From Candidatus Krumholzibacteriota bacterium (GTDB lineage Bacteria; Krumholzibacteriota; Krumholzibacteriia; Krumholzibacteriales; Krumholzibacteriaceae): a stretch of 64,000 bases of DNA. The position numbers and the translations under genes were made by a program. A model generated the notes under the pieces. The model saw nothing but the letters and a program-made list of their open reading frames with translations, had not been told where the DNA came from and did not search any database. The DNA is taken from NCBI GenBank assembly GCA_016933255.1, contig JAFGBF010000003.1:62001-126000 (forward strand). Direction: 5' to 3'. Below, piece after piece: positions 54,901-62,217 of the stretch (its first letter is position 1; each line of letters opens with the position of its first letter).

Positions 54901-55638
54901 AAGACGGCAGAGGGAGATAATAAAACTTGAAAGGGAAGAGGGGTTTGTTAAACCTGCTAGGCTGAATTCTTTATTTAATGCTGAGTAGGCACTTTTATAA
55001 AAATCATCAGTTATCTTATGCGCAACAGGGATCTTTATATCGGTAAGAGAGTCGATTATCGAGATCCCCAGGGCATACAGGTCTGATTTTGCTGAATATT
55101 TCGATTCCGTCAGTATCTCCGGTGCAAGATAGTGCAGCGTCCCCGAAACCGTCTTTTGACCGGAAGGATCTCTTATCGCGAGTCCAAAGTCCATAAGAGT
55201 GGTTGTAATTTCACCGGAGGATGATACGGAGATCATTATATTCTCAGGCTTGATGTCGCCGTGCAGGATATCTCTGGAATGCAGATATTCAAGGGCAGAA
55301 AAGATAGATATAAGGATTTCTCTGATATTGGTAGAGTTGTTCTTTAAATAGTATCGAAGGTCGTCCCCCTGTATATAGTCCATTGTAAAATACGGAATAT
55401 TACTGGCGGTAGATCCGAAATCATGGACCTTAACAAGATTGGGGTGATTCAGCCTCGACAGTATCTCAAATTCTTTCTTTAATGCTTGGTATGCATCGGG
55501 GTCTGCTTCGATGAGGATCTTGAGGGATATGACCTTACCCAAAACAGAATCAGATACCTTGTAAACCTGTCCTGTTCCTCCTTCGCCGAGCTGTTGCAGG
55601 ATCTTATATCTGCCGGGGAGGTCGTCAGTCTTTCTCAT
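51985..55638 (-). CDS. Ser/Thr protein kinase-ATPase-TPR signalling protein
   Basis: 1217 residues. Residues about 10-270 are a Hanks-type kinase: glycine loop GEGGTGQVYKV, Lys40, catalytic loop HGDIKPEN (His126, Asp128; the usual Arg of HRD is Gly), DFG at 150-152 and LAPEIL. Residues about 285-620 are an AAA/STAND-type ATPase with LLLLGKTGIGKKSL. The remainder is a TPR superhelix (YHGDYKNYHYYITQL, SGNINKAVSMYRETI). The layout resembles PknK-like multidomain kinases that integrate protein signals. It is richer in A+T than its neighbours. No membrane helix is present. It is transcribed with corA. Confidence 0.9.
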   Translation of the reverse strand: MRKTDDLPGRYKILQQLGEGGTGQVYKVSDSVLGKVISLKILIEADPDAYQALKKEFEILSRLNHPNLVKVHDFGSTASNIPYFTMDYIQGDDLRYYLKNNSTNIREILISIFSALEYLHSRDILHGDIKPENIMISVSSSGEITTTLMDFGLAIRDPSGQKTVSGTLHYLAPEILTESKYSAKSDLYALGISIIDSLTDIKIPVAHKITDDFYKSAYSALNKEFSLAGLTNPSSLSSFIISLCRLESDQRPESADDCLQYLSRLFKLGEKGHSANQRQNFVGRKKDLAFVDAFLEPKNRDKNTLLLLGKTGIGKKSLIQQALTIAQLKGYTTIDTSDTKFNSNSFNRFISTLGTHLPGYSKEKLRKRHNDILESFSLNRDSALPSKEQDMTPVIYDNIVQFLHELSKDNDILISIPDIMRFGPDFIRFINHMIYETDILGSNVKIIISRNTDTSAAKIKSGQFNLLSDSRNLLHHNIEPFTVDELTELLRERFGDILLNNKELDYLLEKSGGIPLYIERIIEYAISSSVIYKDGGNWLLDRKLFSSFDIPDTLSEIVEFVFSDLDKDQLSILQMIASWDRSIRISDLSILLNIPESELLVTITSIIISGILSLNNDIVDFANPSYKVQILKITSYSRRVKNNRKIARHLQNDTRSNPARITRHCIAAQDLDESIEYGLQAIEEYISEYAYYDAYELLSEISSLAKRKGSISRQNQILEQLVSIEIKVGLIAEAAEHFEYLIEHTSDPGKKSCYMTELGKLMDAYFYDKKFAYRLYSDALELEKKSNNTNLIIEIMILKSICGETPDIDLLISASELARENDYNLYAFALSKLIYAHRLSGKIDEMNMAIDNLLHLLNNREIEIHIKRKVLRTLSLAYFYHGDYKNYHYYITQLIEIARTTFNEIDNIYYLSTLGGYYYIQGEYQNLISTLEKVISLSKKYNDHSGAIFAVSNLAGAYRDLAKYDSALALIDEAGVMIENMLKGNSELNVLLKPQTIYVRLGEYFTAKYKPLSSSFQRKAKKRKNLIMLGHGSLLKSIYYYQNLTLSRAISQASKALEYFRKTADRDDIVETLAHLCIYELEKENFSDAASHISEAREIFDEIHCEYLRPFLLFAEGSLAAITEDPQAERILTEALKISLKMGTRENTWQIQRQLALYHFRSGNINKAVSMYRETIETIKQITESVPGEEIKRSYLSLPFRKRVFEEIKSLKSSEDP

Positions 55639-55676
55639 AGATTGAAATACTATAGGGAATACTTAAAATTACCAAT

Positions 55677-55710
55677 AAAAAAAGCCCCCCCGGAAGCGGG
55701 AGGGCTTTTT
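55677..55710 (-). terminator. Intrinsic terminator of the lipoprotein gene
   Basis: AAAAAGCCC pairs with GGGCTTTTT, with an inner CCC/GGG after one mismatch. On the minus strand it is followed by a run of seven T. It sits just downstream of the sigma-54-controlled lipoprotein gene and before the kinase gene, so these are separate transcripts. The symmetric A/T arms would also allow rightward termination. Confidence 0.85.
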
Positions 55711-55720
55711 AACACTAATT

Positions 55721-56260
55721 TTAAAGTTTCTCTGGAGCGTGACCATATTCACTAAAGTGCTCAAGCGCTACAGTCGTGGACTGGTCTGAAGTTTCCCCGC
55801 CGATATTCTCCCAGAGGCCTGAGTCTTCATTGAACCAGTAGACGATGAAGCTGTCGACATCGGAATCGACCATATCGTGCGAGAGAGACATCGTTACCGG
55901 CTTGTTGAACTGTATCCCGTGCGGGCCAAGTTCGACCACTGCCTCTGGGAATCTGGGCATCTCTATAGTGATCTCAGTATCTTCGTCGAGGGCGCCTGGA
56001 GGGAAGTACAGGGTGTAGTAACCGTTTGTTACGATCCCTCCCTTTTCGGCCGAGACTATCGTCCCTGGTGAAGAAGCGAGTAAATCCAAAGAGGAAGAGC
56101 CCGAGGAAGCGGTCAGCTGAACGAAAAGCGGATTCTCGACACCGGGCAGTGTGTCATCCTGCGAGGGGGTAACAGGCGAATTCGTTCCACAGCCCATGGC
56201 AGCCAGTACACTGAGGAAGGTAATCGAAGTGAGGAATATCTGGGCTTTGGATCTTCTCAT
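55721..56260 (-). CDS. ZU5-like lipoprotein under sigma-54 control
   Basis: 179 residues from ATG 56260, which has AAAGGAGG eight bases upstream. A lipobox (FLSVLAAMGC) marks it as a lipoprotein; Lnt is encoded at 60.5 kb. After a Ser/Thr/Pro-rich linker comes one beta domain: GGIVTNGYYTLYFPPGALDE followed by DTEITIEMP, a ZU5-like pattern common in extracellular proteins of this group, ending in ALEHFSEYGHAPEKL. No catalytic residues are visible. A canonical -24/-12 promoter and iterated upstream motifs precede it, and the activator gene lies directly upstream. It is the best candidate target of that activator. Confidence 0.8.
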   Translation of the reverse strand: MRRSKAQIFLTSITFLSVLAAMGCGTNSPVTPSQDDTLPGVENPLFVQLTASSGSSSLDLLASSPGTIVSAEKGGIVTNGYYTLYFPPGALDEDTEITIEMPRFPEAVVELGPHGIQFNKPVTMSLSHDMVDSDVDSFIVYWFNEDSGLWENIGGETSDQSTTVALEHFSEYGHAPEKL

Positions 56261-56323
56261 GCTGCTCGCCTCCTTTATCGGACTCTGTTGAAGGTCATCA
56301 CATCTAAACTCTACCCTTGCTAA

Positions 56324-56340
56324 GGCAACTCGGGTGCCAT
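56324..56340 (-). promoter_or_regulatory. Sigma-54 (-24/-12) promoter of the lipoprotein gene
   Basis: The minus strand reads TGGCAC-CCGAG-TTGCC, matching the TGGCAC-N5-TTGC consensus with GG and GC exactly ten bases apart. The start would be near 56313, giving a leader of about 53 bases. Confidence 0.8.
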
Positions 56341-56445
56341 CTGTCGATATGCGGGATTCAGACGGGGGAGATCTTAGTGAAGAAGGGGTCGGATCTCGGG
56401 TTTTCCCGATTTTGAAAAACAGGCTAACCATAGTTATACCAGCGT

Positions 56446-56537
56446 ATTAGGTACAAGCCTGGGCTGTGTTTCAGGGGTACGGGAATAATTGCTAAGTGGT
56501 GATCTTTTCAGGTACAACCGGTCTTTTCAGAAGTACA
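56446..56537. promoter_or_regulatory. Iterated TTTCAG/GTAC motifs, possible enhancer sites
   Basis: Read on the plus strand: TTAGGTACAAG (56448-56458), TTTCAGGGGTACGGG (about 56469-56483), CTTTTCAGGTACAACC (about 56504-56519) and CTTTTCAGAAGTACAGG (56523-56539). The common element is TTTCAG, zero to two bases, GTAC. They lie upstream of a sigma-54 promoter at a distance typical of activator sites. A similar site, TTTTGCAGGAGTAC, occurs at 58152-58165 before the activator's own sigma-54 promoter. Confidence 0.5.
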
Positions 56538-56613
56538 GGTTTGGGAATATTTCTATAGTATTTCAGGGAAAAATTTGAACATTCAGGGTATGGCGATGTA
56601 AAAGATTGTTTTA

Positions 56614-58068
56614 TTAGCTGGTTACGCTGATTGGCTTATATTTGCCGGTTCCGTTTTTTTGCTCATGCTCAGCAGCTTTGATTCCATATTTTTTCATCTT
56701 GTATCTTAATGTTCCGCGTTCGACCTTAAGAAGTCCGGCCGCTCGGGTGATATTCCCTCCGGTCTGTTCGAGGGTCGCCAGTATCAACCCCTTCTCGACA
56801 CCTTCGAGAGACACTCCTTCAGAAGGGATATTGATCTTCAGAGTTTCTTCACCTTCCTCGATGTTCAGTGTCGTTTCCTTGATTTCTTTTTGTATCGGCA
56901 GATCTTCGGGATTAATCTCACCATCGGTGTCAAGGAGGACTGCCCGCTCGATCAGGTTTATCAGTTCACGGATATTTCCAGGCCAACTGTATTCTTCAAG
57001 CGATCTACACGCTTCTTCCGATAACCTGGGTTTTCCTTTCTTAAGGTTTGCCGCAAATTTCTCCGTGTATTTTAGCGCTATAGGCCGTATATCCTCGACT
57101 CTGTCTCTAAGCGGCGGCAGTGTGATCTCTATGACATTCAGCCTGTAGAATAGATCGATCCTGAATCTGCTGGAATCTATAAGATCTTTTAGATCTCTGT
57201 TAGTTGCCGAGATAATATTCACATCGACCGGAAGAAACTGGGTCCCGCTGACGCGCCTTATTGTCCTCGAATCAAGAAACTTCAACAATTTGGCCTGGAG
57301 GGCGTAATCAATCTCTCCTATCTCATCGAGAAAGATCGTTCCTCCGTTCGCAAGTTCAAAAAGGCCCATTTTCCTTTCCTTAGCGTCGGTAAAAGCCCCT
57401 TTTTCGTGTCCGAAAAATTCACTTTCAAGAAGATTTTTCGGGATAGCGGCACAGTTCACTTCTATAAACGGTTCAGATGCCCGCGAACTTATCTGATGGA
57501 TCGCCTTTGCAAGAGCTCCCTTTCCCGTTCCATTCTCTCCCGTTATCATCAGTGAAGTGAATTCACTCTTTCCCACCTTCTTCGCCAGTTGAAGCACTTC
57601 CTGGATCTTTTTGCTCTCTCCGACTATCTCATCGAATCCTTCCGGCCTGCGGAGGTGCATATTTATAGCGTCGATCTGCTTGCGTTTCCCGAGGCCCCGG
57701 GCGATCTTCGATAAAATCCCGGTCAAATCCTTGCTTTCGTAGGGAGAGAAAAGGGAATGCCTTGCTCCGAGCTTAAGAGCGAACCGGTCTGCGGCCTGAT
57801 GACCTTTTGGAGCAATCAGGATGATCTGTGTATGGGGATTCTCTGCGTGCCATTCTTTCAATCGGCTTATTTCGTCTTCAGTTTTTATCTTGCTCCATTT
57901 CATAGGAAGGGAAAGAATGATCAGGGGAGGAGGAGAAGTGTCGACGCCTGAGAGGAACTCTTCGACCGATGAATAGACATTCGTCACCCATCCAGCTTCC
58001 TTGCAATCCGTCAGGATTGGTCCGCCTGTATCTGAATCGCATAGAATCAGGTCGAGTCTCATTTCCAT
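56614..58068 (-). CDS. Sigma-54 activator with pseudo-receiver domain
   Basis: About 484 residues. Residues 1-125 have a receiver-like fold (LDLILCDSD at the start), but the phosphoacceptor strand reads LIILSLPM with Ser/Leu where Asp is needed, and the conserved Lys region reads FSPYES. It is therefore probably not phosphorylated. The AAA+ domain has GENGTGKG, the loop EKGAFTDA (Asp for the second Gly of GAFTGA, seen in many natural activators), GTIFLDEIGEI and WPGNIRELINL. A Fis-type helix ends it (NITRAAGLLKVERGTLRYKM). ATG 58068 is chosen. It has its own sigma-54 promoter and lies upstream of a sigma-54-controlled lipoprotein gene. Confidence 0.88.
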   Translation of the reverse strand: MEMRLDLILCDSDTGGPILTDCKEAGWVTNVYSSVEEFLSGVDTSPPPLIILSLPMKWSKIKTEDEISRLKEWHAENPHTQIILIAPKGHQAADRFALKLGARHSLFSPYESKDLTGILSKIARGLGKRKQIDAINMHLRRPEGFDEIVGESKKIQEVLQLAKKVGKSEFTSLMITGENGTGKGALAKAIHQISSRASEPFIEVNCAAIPKNLLESEFFGHEKGAFTDAKERKMGLFELANGGTIFLDEIGEIDYALQAKLLKFLDSRTIRRVSGTQFLPVDVNIISATNRDLKDLIDSSRFRIDLFYRLNVIEITLPPLRDRVEDIRPIALKYTEKFAANLKKGKPRLSEEACRSLEEYSWPGNIRELINLIERAVLLDTDGEINPEDLPIQKEIKETTLNIEEGEETLKINIPSEGVSLEGVEKGLILATLEQTGGNITRAAGLLKVERGTLRYKMKKYGIKAAEHEQKNGTGKYKPISVTS

Positions 58069-58126
58069 CCGATCTTTTCGGTTAAGGAGTCGATTTAGTG
58101 TACAAAACTGTAATACCGGCTTTAAC

Positions 58127-58142
58127 TGCAAAATATATGCCG
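58127..58142 (-). promoter_or_regulatory. Sigma-54 (-24/-12) promoter of the pseudo-receiver activator gene
   Basis: The minus strand reads CGGCAT-ATATT-TTGCA, with GG and GC ten bases apart; only the first base differs from the consensus. The start would be near 58116, about 48 bases before the ATG. A TTTTGCAGGAGTAC motif lies ten bases upstream (58152-58165). Confidence 0.7.
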
Positions 58143-58275
58143 GGTTATTGGTTTTGCAGGAGTACTTCGGCGAGGTCATGACCCGATCTGTCGGATCCGG
58201 GCCATATCGGGCATCTGATACAGATCATAGAAGAGGTTATAAATATGTCCTGTCAGGGGGTCAGATCTGATCGAA

Positions 58276-58659
58276 TCAGCTGTCTGAAGCTGTTCTTATC
58301 TGGTCGAGGTTCTTGTATCGTATATATTTTTCATATTCCAGTTTCGTCATAAAAATGCCGAGCCTGTCATAACATGGTTCGATAGCATTACCGAATTTTT
58401 CTCTCATCGTCTCTCCGATCTTTCTTACATCTTTCTTGCCGTCGATAGATGACCAGGTTCCGCTACCGATCTCATCCAGCCGGATCTTCACAAATCTTTT
58501 TGATGGAGTTCTTTTGTTGAGCTTTTTCAACAACCGATTATTATATCTTGGAACAAGGAGAGTAATGATTCCATCATCGTCGATTTCGTCGTCGACAAGT
58601 TTTTCAGGGATCAGTTCCAGGAGGTTTACCTCCTCTGTCTCTCTGTTTTTCTTTTTCAT
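58276..58659 (-). CDS. Stand-alone PqqD-like protein
   Basis: 127 residues, no signal peptide. The core IRLDEIGSGTWSSIDGKKDV followed by IGETMREKFGNAIEPCYDRLG matches the winged-helix PqqD family, also known as the RiPP recognition element. An acidic, variable N-terminus precedes it. PqqD domains bind leader peptides of ribosomally made natural products, and some stand-alone versions serve in polysaccharide or signalling loci. No radical SAM maturase or precursor peptide is adjacent. The gene is divergent from a sigma-54 activator and has a promoter flanked by two palindromes, so it seems tightly regulated. Confidence 0.78.
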   Translation of the reverse strand: MKKKNRETEEVNLLELIPEKLVDDEIDDDGIITLLVPRYNNRLLKKLNKRTPSKRFVKIRLDEIGSGTWSSIDGKKDVRKIGETMREKFGNAIEPCYDRLGIFMTKLEYEKYIRYKNLDQIRTASDS

Positions 58660-58703
58660 TCTCTTATTCCCCGAAGCGGATATAAATCGGATTCACTCTA
58701 TAC

Positions 58704-58719
58704 TGTCAGGATCCTGACA
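58704..58719. promoter_or_regulatory. Palindromic operator, copy 1
   Basis: TGTCAGGATCCTGACA is a perfect 16-base palindrome. It lies at about +15 to +30 of the predicted pqqD-like transcript. Confidence 0.65.
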
Positions 58720-58740
58720 TACGCATAATCAGGTTTGAGG

Positions 58741-58769
58741 ATCGTATCCAGTAAGATCCGGGATGTCAA
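58741..58769 (-). promoter_or_regulatory. Sigma-70 promoter of the pqqD-like gene
   Basis: Minus strand TTGACA, a 17-base spacer and TACGAT, the same boxes as in the STAS promoter. The start would be near 58734. It sits between two TGTCA-N6-TGACA palindromes. Confidence 0.7.
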
Positions 58770-58780
58770 GGAGATCATCG

Positions 58781-58796
58781 TGTCAAGGATCTGACA
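58781..58796. promoter_or_regulatory. Palindromic operator, copy 2
   Basis: TGTCAAGGATCTGACA repeats the TGTCA-N6-TGACA layout of copy 1 and shares its GGATC centre. The centres are 77 bases apart, and this copy lies about 50 bases upstream of the pqqD-like start site, between it and the divergent activator gene. Confidence 0.6.
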
Positions 58797-58915
58797 CCAG
58801 AGCAGCGTGCTTTCAGAATCAATAAATTCGGAATCGACAGTATTTCAACAGAATAAAACGCTTACTGCAGACGGGAACGAATAATGCCTTACACTAAAGC
58901 CATTGACTGGAAGGG

Positions 58916-60433
58916 ATGATCTTGTTCTCGCTGATCGATGAATATCTGAGTCTTCTTTGTGAATCTTGCGAGTTTCACTCCGCTCATCTTCTGGTCTTTG
59001 CGCCGGCAGGTGAAAAGCAGATCAAGATCATCGATCGCACGCATTTTGCCGGCAAGTACAAAGGTGATCGGCGTGATATTTCAAGTGCGCAAATACCTTT
59101 CTTGTTTCATGAGGATTGCCGGAAGAGAGATATCGATTCCGGGATTGGGGATGAAAGGAAGTTTTCGATTGCGGAATCAGCTCAGATTGAAATGCAGTTT
59201 AAATCTATACCGTGCCGTGAAGGATGGGATCTCAGTAGTTCCGGACAGCTTGAATGGTCTTTTAAAGGTGCGGTAAATGGATTAGCAGCTGAATTAAGGG
59301 TGTCATGTAATAGAATAACAGGCGGATCGATAATTCACAGTCTGTACCTTGCCGAAAGATTCCTGGATCTTCTTGAAAGCGTCATATCAGTGGCCGGGAT
59401 CGAACATACATTTGATAACAAGGACTTGCACTGTGCATCCTCCTTGGAAAAGAAATATTCCAGCAAAAATTTTAATCCTCCTCTCTATGGAGGGTCACAG
59501 GTAATAAAGGTCTTGAAAAGCCAGATAAAGAATGTCGCTTCCAGCAGTATACCGGTACTGATAGAAGGTGAAAACGGGACCGGAAAGGAGATCGTGGCCC
59601 GCAACATCCATCATCTCAGGCCGGGGAGGCCGGGGCCGCTTGTAATAATCAATTGTATGGAGCTGCCGCCTTCTCTGCTGCAGAGTGAGCTTTTTGGACA
59701 TGTCAAAGGGTCATTTACCGGCGCCATGAATGACAGAAAGGGACTTATTGAGAGTGCCGAGGGAGGGACTTTTTTCCTGGATGAAATAGGGGAGATGCCC
59801 CTTCACCTTCAGGCCGCCTTACTTCGAGTCATCCAGGAAAAAGAGATCAGAAGGGTGGGAGAGAGTCAAAGGAGGGTTGTAGATGTCAGATTTGTTTTCG
59901 CCACCAATAGAGACCTGGCCGATTTTGTGAAGAGGGGCAAATTCAGAGAAGATCTGTATTACAGGATAAAAGGAGTCAGGATCCATCTTCCGCCTCTTAG
60001 AAAACGAAAAGAAGATATAATAATATTAACAAAGCTGTTCCTCGATTCATCCAGCAGGAAACTGAGCAGGAAGGTTCCAAGGATCTCTGCTGGTGCTGCC
60101 CGGGAACTTCTTGCCTATGACTGGCCTGGAAACGTAAGAGAGTTGAAAAACGAAATTGAAAGAGTGATGGCGCTTTATCCTGATATTCCGGTTATATTCC
60201 CTGATATGTTTTCCAGTGCCATCAGGAATGACCGTTTTGATCTGCGAGGCGGACTTGATCCCGAAGGAGAAACGCTTCCAGAGGCAGTGAGGCGTTTGGA
60301 GCTGAAGATGATCGAGAAAACTCTCAAACATTTTTCCGGAAACAGGACCAGATCGGCCGCAGTCCTTGGTATTACAAGACAAGGCCTTTTAAAGAAGATG
60401 AAACGTTATGAGCTGGCAGAAACGGTTTTTTGA
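58916..60433 (+). CDS. Sigma-54 activator with unassigned N-terminal sensor
   Basis: 505 residues. The first 160 form an alpha/beta region ([20 protein letters not shown] and [17 protein letters not shown]) that may be a diverged GAF-like domain; I cannot name it. The AAA+ domain has [27 protein letters not shown] and [15 protein letters not shown] Fis-type helix reads [23 protein letters not shown] 58916 directly abuts GGAAGGG; a TTG at 58922 has better spacing and may be the true start. It is divergent from the pqqD-like gene. Confidence 0.87.
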   Translation: MILFSLIDEYLSLLCESCEFHSAHLLVFAPAGEKQIKIIDRTHFAGKYKGDRRDISSAQIPFLFHEDCRKRDIDSGIGDERKFSIAESAQIEMQFKSIPCREGWDLSSSGQLEWSFKGAVNGLAAELRVSCNRITGGSIIHSLYLAERFLDLLESVISVAGIEHTFDNKDLHCASSLEKKYSSKNFNPPLYGGSQVIKVLKSQIKNVASSSIPVLIEGENGTGKEIVARNIHHLRPGRPGPLVIINCMELPPSLLQSELFGHVKGSFTGAMNDRKGLIESAEGGTFFLDEIGEMPLHLQAALLRVIQEKEIRRVGESQRRVVDVRFVFATNRDLADFVKRGKFREDLYYRIKGVRIHLPPLRKRKEDIIILTKLFLDSSSRKLSRKVPRISAGAARELLAYDWPGNVRELKNEIERVMALYPDIPVIFPDMFSSAIRNDRFDLRGGLDPEGETLPEAVRRLELKMIEKTLKHFSGNRTRSAAVLGITRQGLLKKMKRYELAETVF

Positions 60434-60480
60434 GATACGAAGATGCAGGTCTGCCTGATATCATTTATGTCAAATTAGTA

Positions 60481-60509
60481 TTGGTCTAGTGAGCAGTTTT
60501 CTATTATAC
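60481..60509 (+). promoter_or_regulatory. Possible promoter of lnt
   Basis: TTGGTC, 17 bases, TTATAC, overlapping TATTAT. Both boxes are imperfect. Confidence 0.3.
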
Positions 60510-60541
60510 TCCACCGCGATCAGCAGGTTGAAAGGTGATAT

Positions 60542-62113
60542 TTGAGAAAAAAGACGTTTTTATTCAACTGGAAAGATGAGATCCTCGCCGGAGTTTCAGG
60601 CGGTCTTCTCATGGCTGCTTCGTTTCCTCCTTATCCGACAAGGGTTCTCTCTCTTGTCGCTCTTGTTCCGCTGATAAGATATTTTCTGATCGTATTTCCG
60701 GAATTAGCCGAGCGTAAAAATTCTTTAAAGAAAGGGTTCTGGACAGGGTATTTTTTCGGCATGGCATTTTTTTCAGTACTTCTCTTCTGGATCGCATATC
60801 TGATACCTGAATCCCCTATCAACATGTCATGGATCCTTATTCCAGCAGTGGTATTGTTTGTGCTATACCTTTCCTGTTTTACAGGCCTTTTCACTCTGGC
60901 GCTTTCATGGCTCGTAAAGCGGTTTGGAAAGAAGGCTCTTTTTACCGCCCCGGCGATCTGGGCATTGATTGAATTTATCCGAAGCAAAGGAGAACTTGCT
61001 TTTTCCTGGGGATTGATCTCCAGTTCGCTTGCTCCATATCCAATGGCTCTTCAAGGTCTGTCGATATATGGCCCTTTTGGCCTTTCGATGGTCATAGTGC
61101 TGATCAACGTGCTGGCTGGATTTATATTATTTTCCCGGGTGAAAAAGCATAAAGTCTGGGCATTGATTCTTTTGATCGCTGTTATATCATCTCACCTTGT
61201 TTATGGGAGCGCCCGGATGGCTGAAGTTGACAGGGGTATGGATGAAACGCATTCCAGCAAGAAAATAGCGATCGTACAACCTAACGTGGATCTGGGAGAT
61301 AAGTGGGAACCTGTTTTTCGTGATTCGATATTTGTTCAGATAGAATCGCTCACAAAAAAAGCAGCCGCACTGGGGGCTGATCTGGTGATTTTCCCCGAGA
61401 CAGCGGCTCCGGTTTCAATCAGCCACTCGGCCAAATACAGGAACTGGCTGAAGAAGATATCGAGTGTATCCGGAGTCGATCTTTTGATCGGTTACATAAA
61501 TCACGTCAAAGAAAATGGAAGATGGAGAAGTCTTAACGGCTGCGGACTGTTTGATGACAGAGGGGTGTTAAAGGCTCAATATGAAAAGATAAAGCTGCTT
61601 CCTTTTGGGGAGAAGGTTCCTTTTAGCCAATATTTTAGCGTGCTCGAGAAGATCGATTTTGGGCAGGCCAATTTCAAACAGGGCGAGGATATGACCATCT
61701 TCGATTCCTCTGCGGGCAAATTCGGGGCATTGATCTGTTTTGAATCGACTTTTACCGGTTATACCAGAAGATATATTAAAGAGGGAGCACAGTTTTTAGT
61801 CAATATTACCAATGATGGATGGTTTGGAAGTCCCAGGGGCGCGCTGCAGCACGCCGAGACGACGGTTCTAAGAGCTGTAGAGAACGGCGTGTTTCTTGTC
61901 AGAGCCGCCAACACAGGCATTTCCATGTCGGTAGATCCTGCCGGAAGAATAGTCGAGTCGGTCGGATTCAACAGGGAAAGTATAATCGTCACTCCTGTCA
62001 CGGTTGCGAGAAAGATGACTTTCTACTGCAGGCACGGGCAATTATCCTTTTTACTTATGTTTATTGGAAACCTCCTTATAATTCTTCTTCCCGCTCTTTT
62101 TCAGAAACATTGA
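60542..62113 (+). CDS. lnt: Apolipoprotein N-acyltransferase
   Basis: 523 residues. About seven membrane helices (residues 12-220) precede a periplasmic nitrilase-like domain. The catalytic triad is visible: Glu286 in FPETAAP, a Lys in YEKIKLLPFGEKVPF and Cys399 in LICFEST. WFGSPRGALQHAETTVLRAV is also conserved. Lnt adds the third acyl chain to lipoproteins in the inner membrane, here presumably including the lipoproteins at 4.4, 38.9 and 55.7 kb. The start is TTG at 60542 with AAAGGTGA upstream. Confidence 0.93.
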   Translation: MRKKTFLFNWKDEILAGVSGGLLMAASFPPYPTRVLSLVALVPLIRYFLIVFPELAERKNSLKKGFWTGYFFGMAFFSVLLFWIAYLIPESPINMSWILIPAVVLFVLYLSCFTGLFTLALSWLVKRFGKKALFTAPAIWALIEFIRSKGELAFSWGLISSSLAPYPMALQGLSIYGPFGLSMVIVLINVLAGFILFSRVKKHKVWALILLIAVISSHLVYGSARMAEVDRGMDETHSSKKIAIVQPNVDLGDKWEPVFRDSIFVQIESLTKKAAALGADLVIFPETAAPVSISHSAKYRNWLKKISSVSGVDLLIGYINHVKENGRWRSLNGCGLFDDRGVLKAQYEKIKLLPFGEKVPFSQYFSVLEKIDFGQANFKQGEDMTIFDSSAGKFGALICFESTFTGYTRRYIKEGAQFLVNITNDGWFGSPRGALQHAETTVLRAVENGVFLVRAANTGISMSVDPAGRIVESVGFNRESIIVTPVTVARKMTFYCRHGQLSFLLMFIGNLLIILLPALFQKH

Positions 62114-62217
62114 TTATTCTTTCTCTATAAATATACAGGTTGTAGCTTTTTGTGACTTAGGATATTATTTCCCCGTGCGAATGTTCTGGTTTGAAATCGG
62201 ATGGGTGTGATATCTAT

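Larger units (their letters stand above)
56261..56613. other. Regulatory region between activator and lipoprotein genes, 353 bp
   Basis: It holds the leader and sigma-54 promoter of the lipoprotein gene (56324-56340) and, 130-210 bases upstream of that promoter, a cluster of TTTCAG/GTAC motifs (56446-56537). A longer in-frame extension of the lipoprotein gene up to 56431 would cover the promoter but lacks an SD and a signal-peptide start. Confidence 0.65.

Noticed and set aside
58873-58890. Sigma-54 promoter for the rightward activator at 58.9 kb
   Set aside because: GGGAAC-GAATA-ATGCC has the spacing but mismatches in both boxes.
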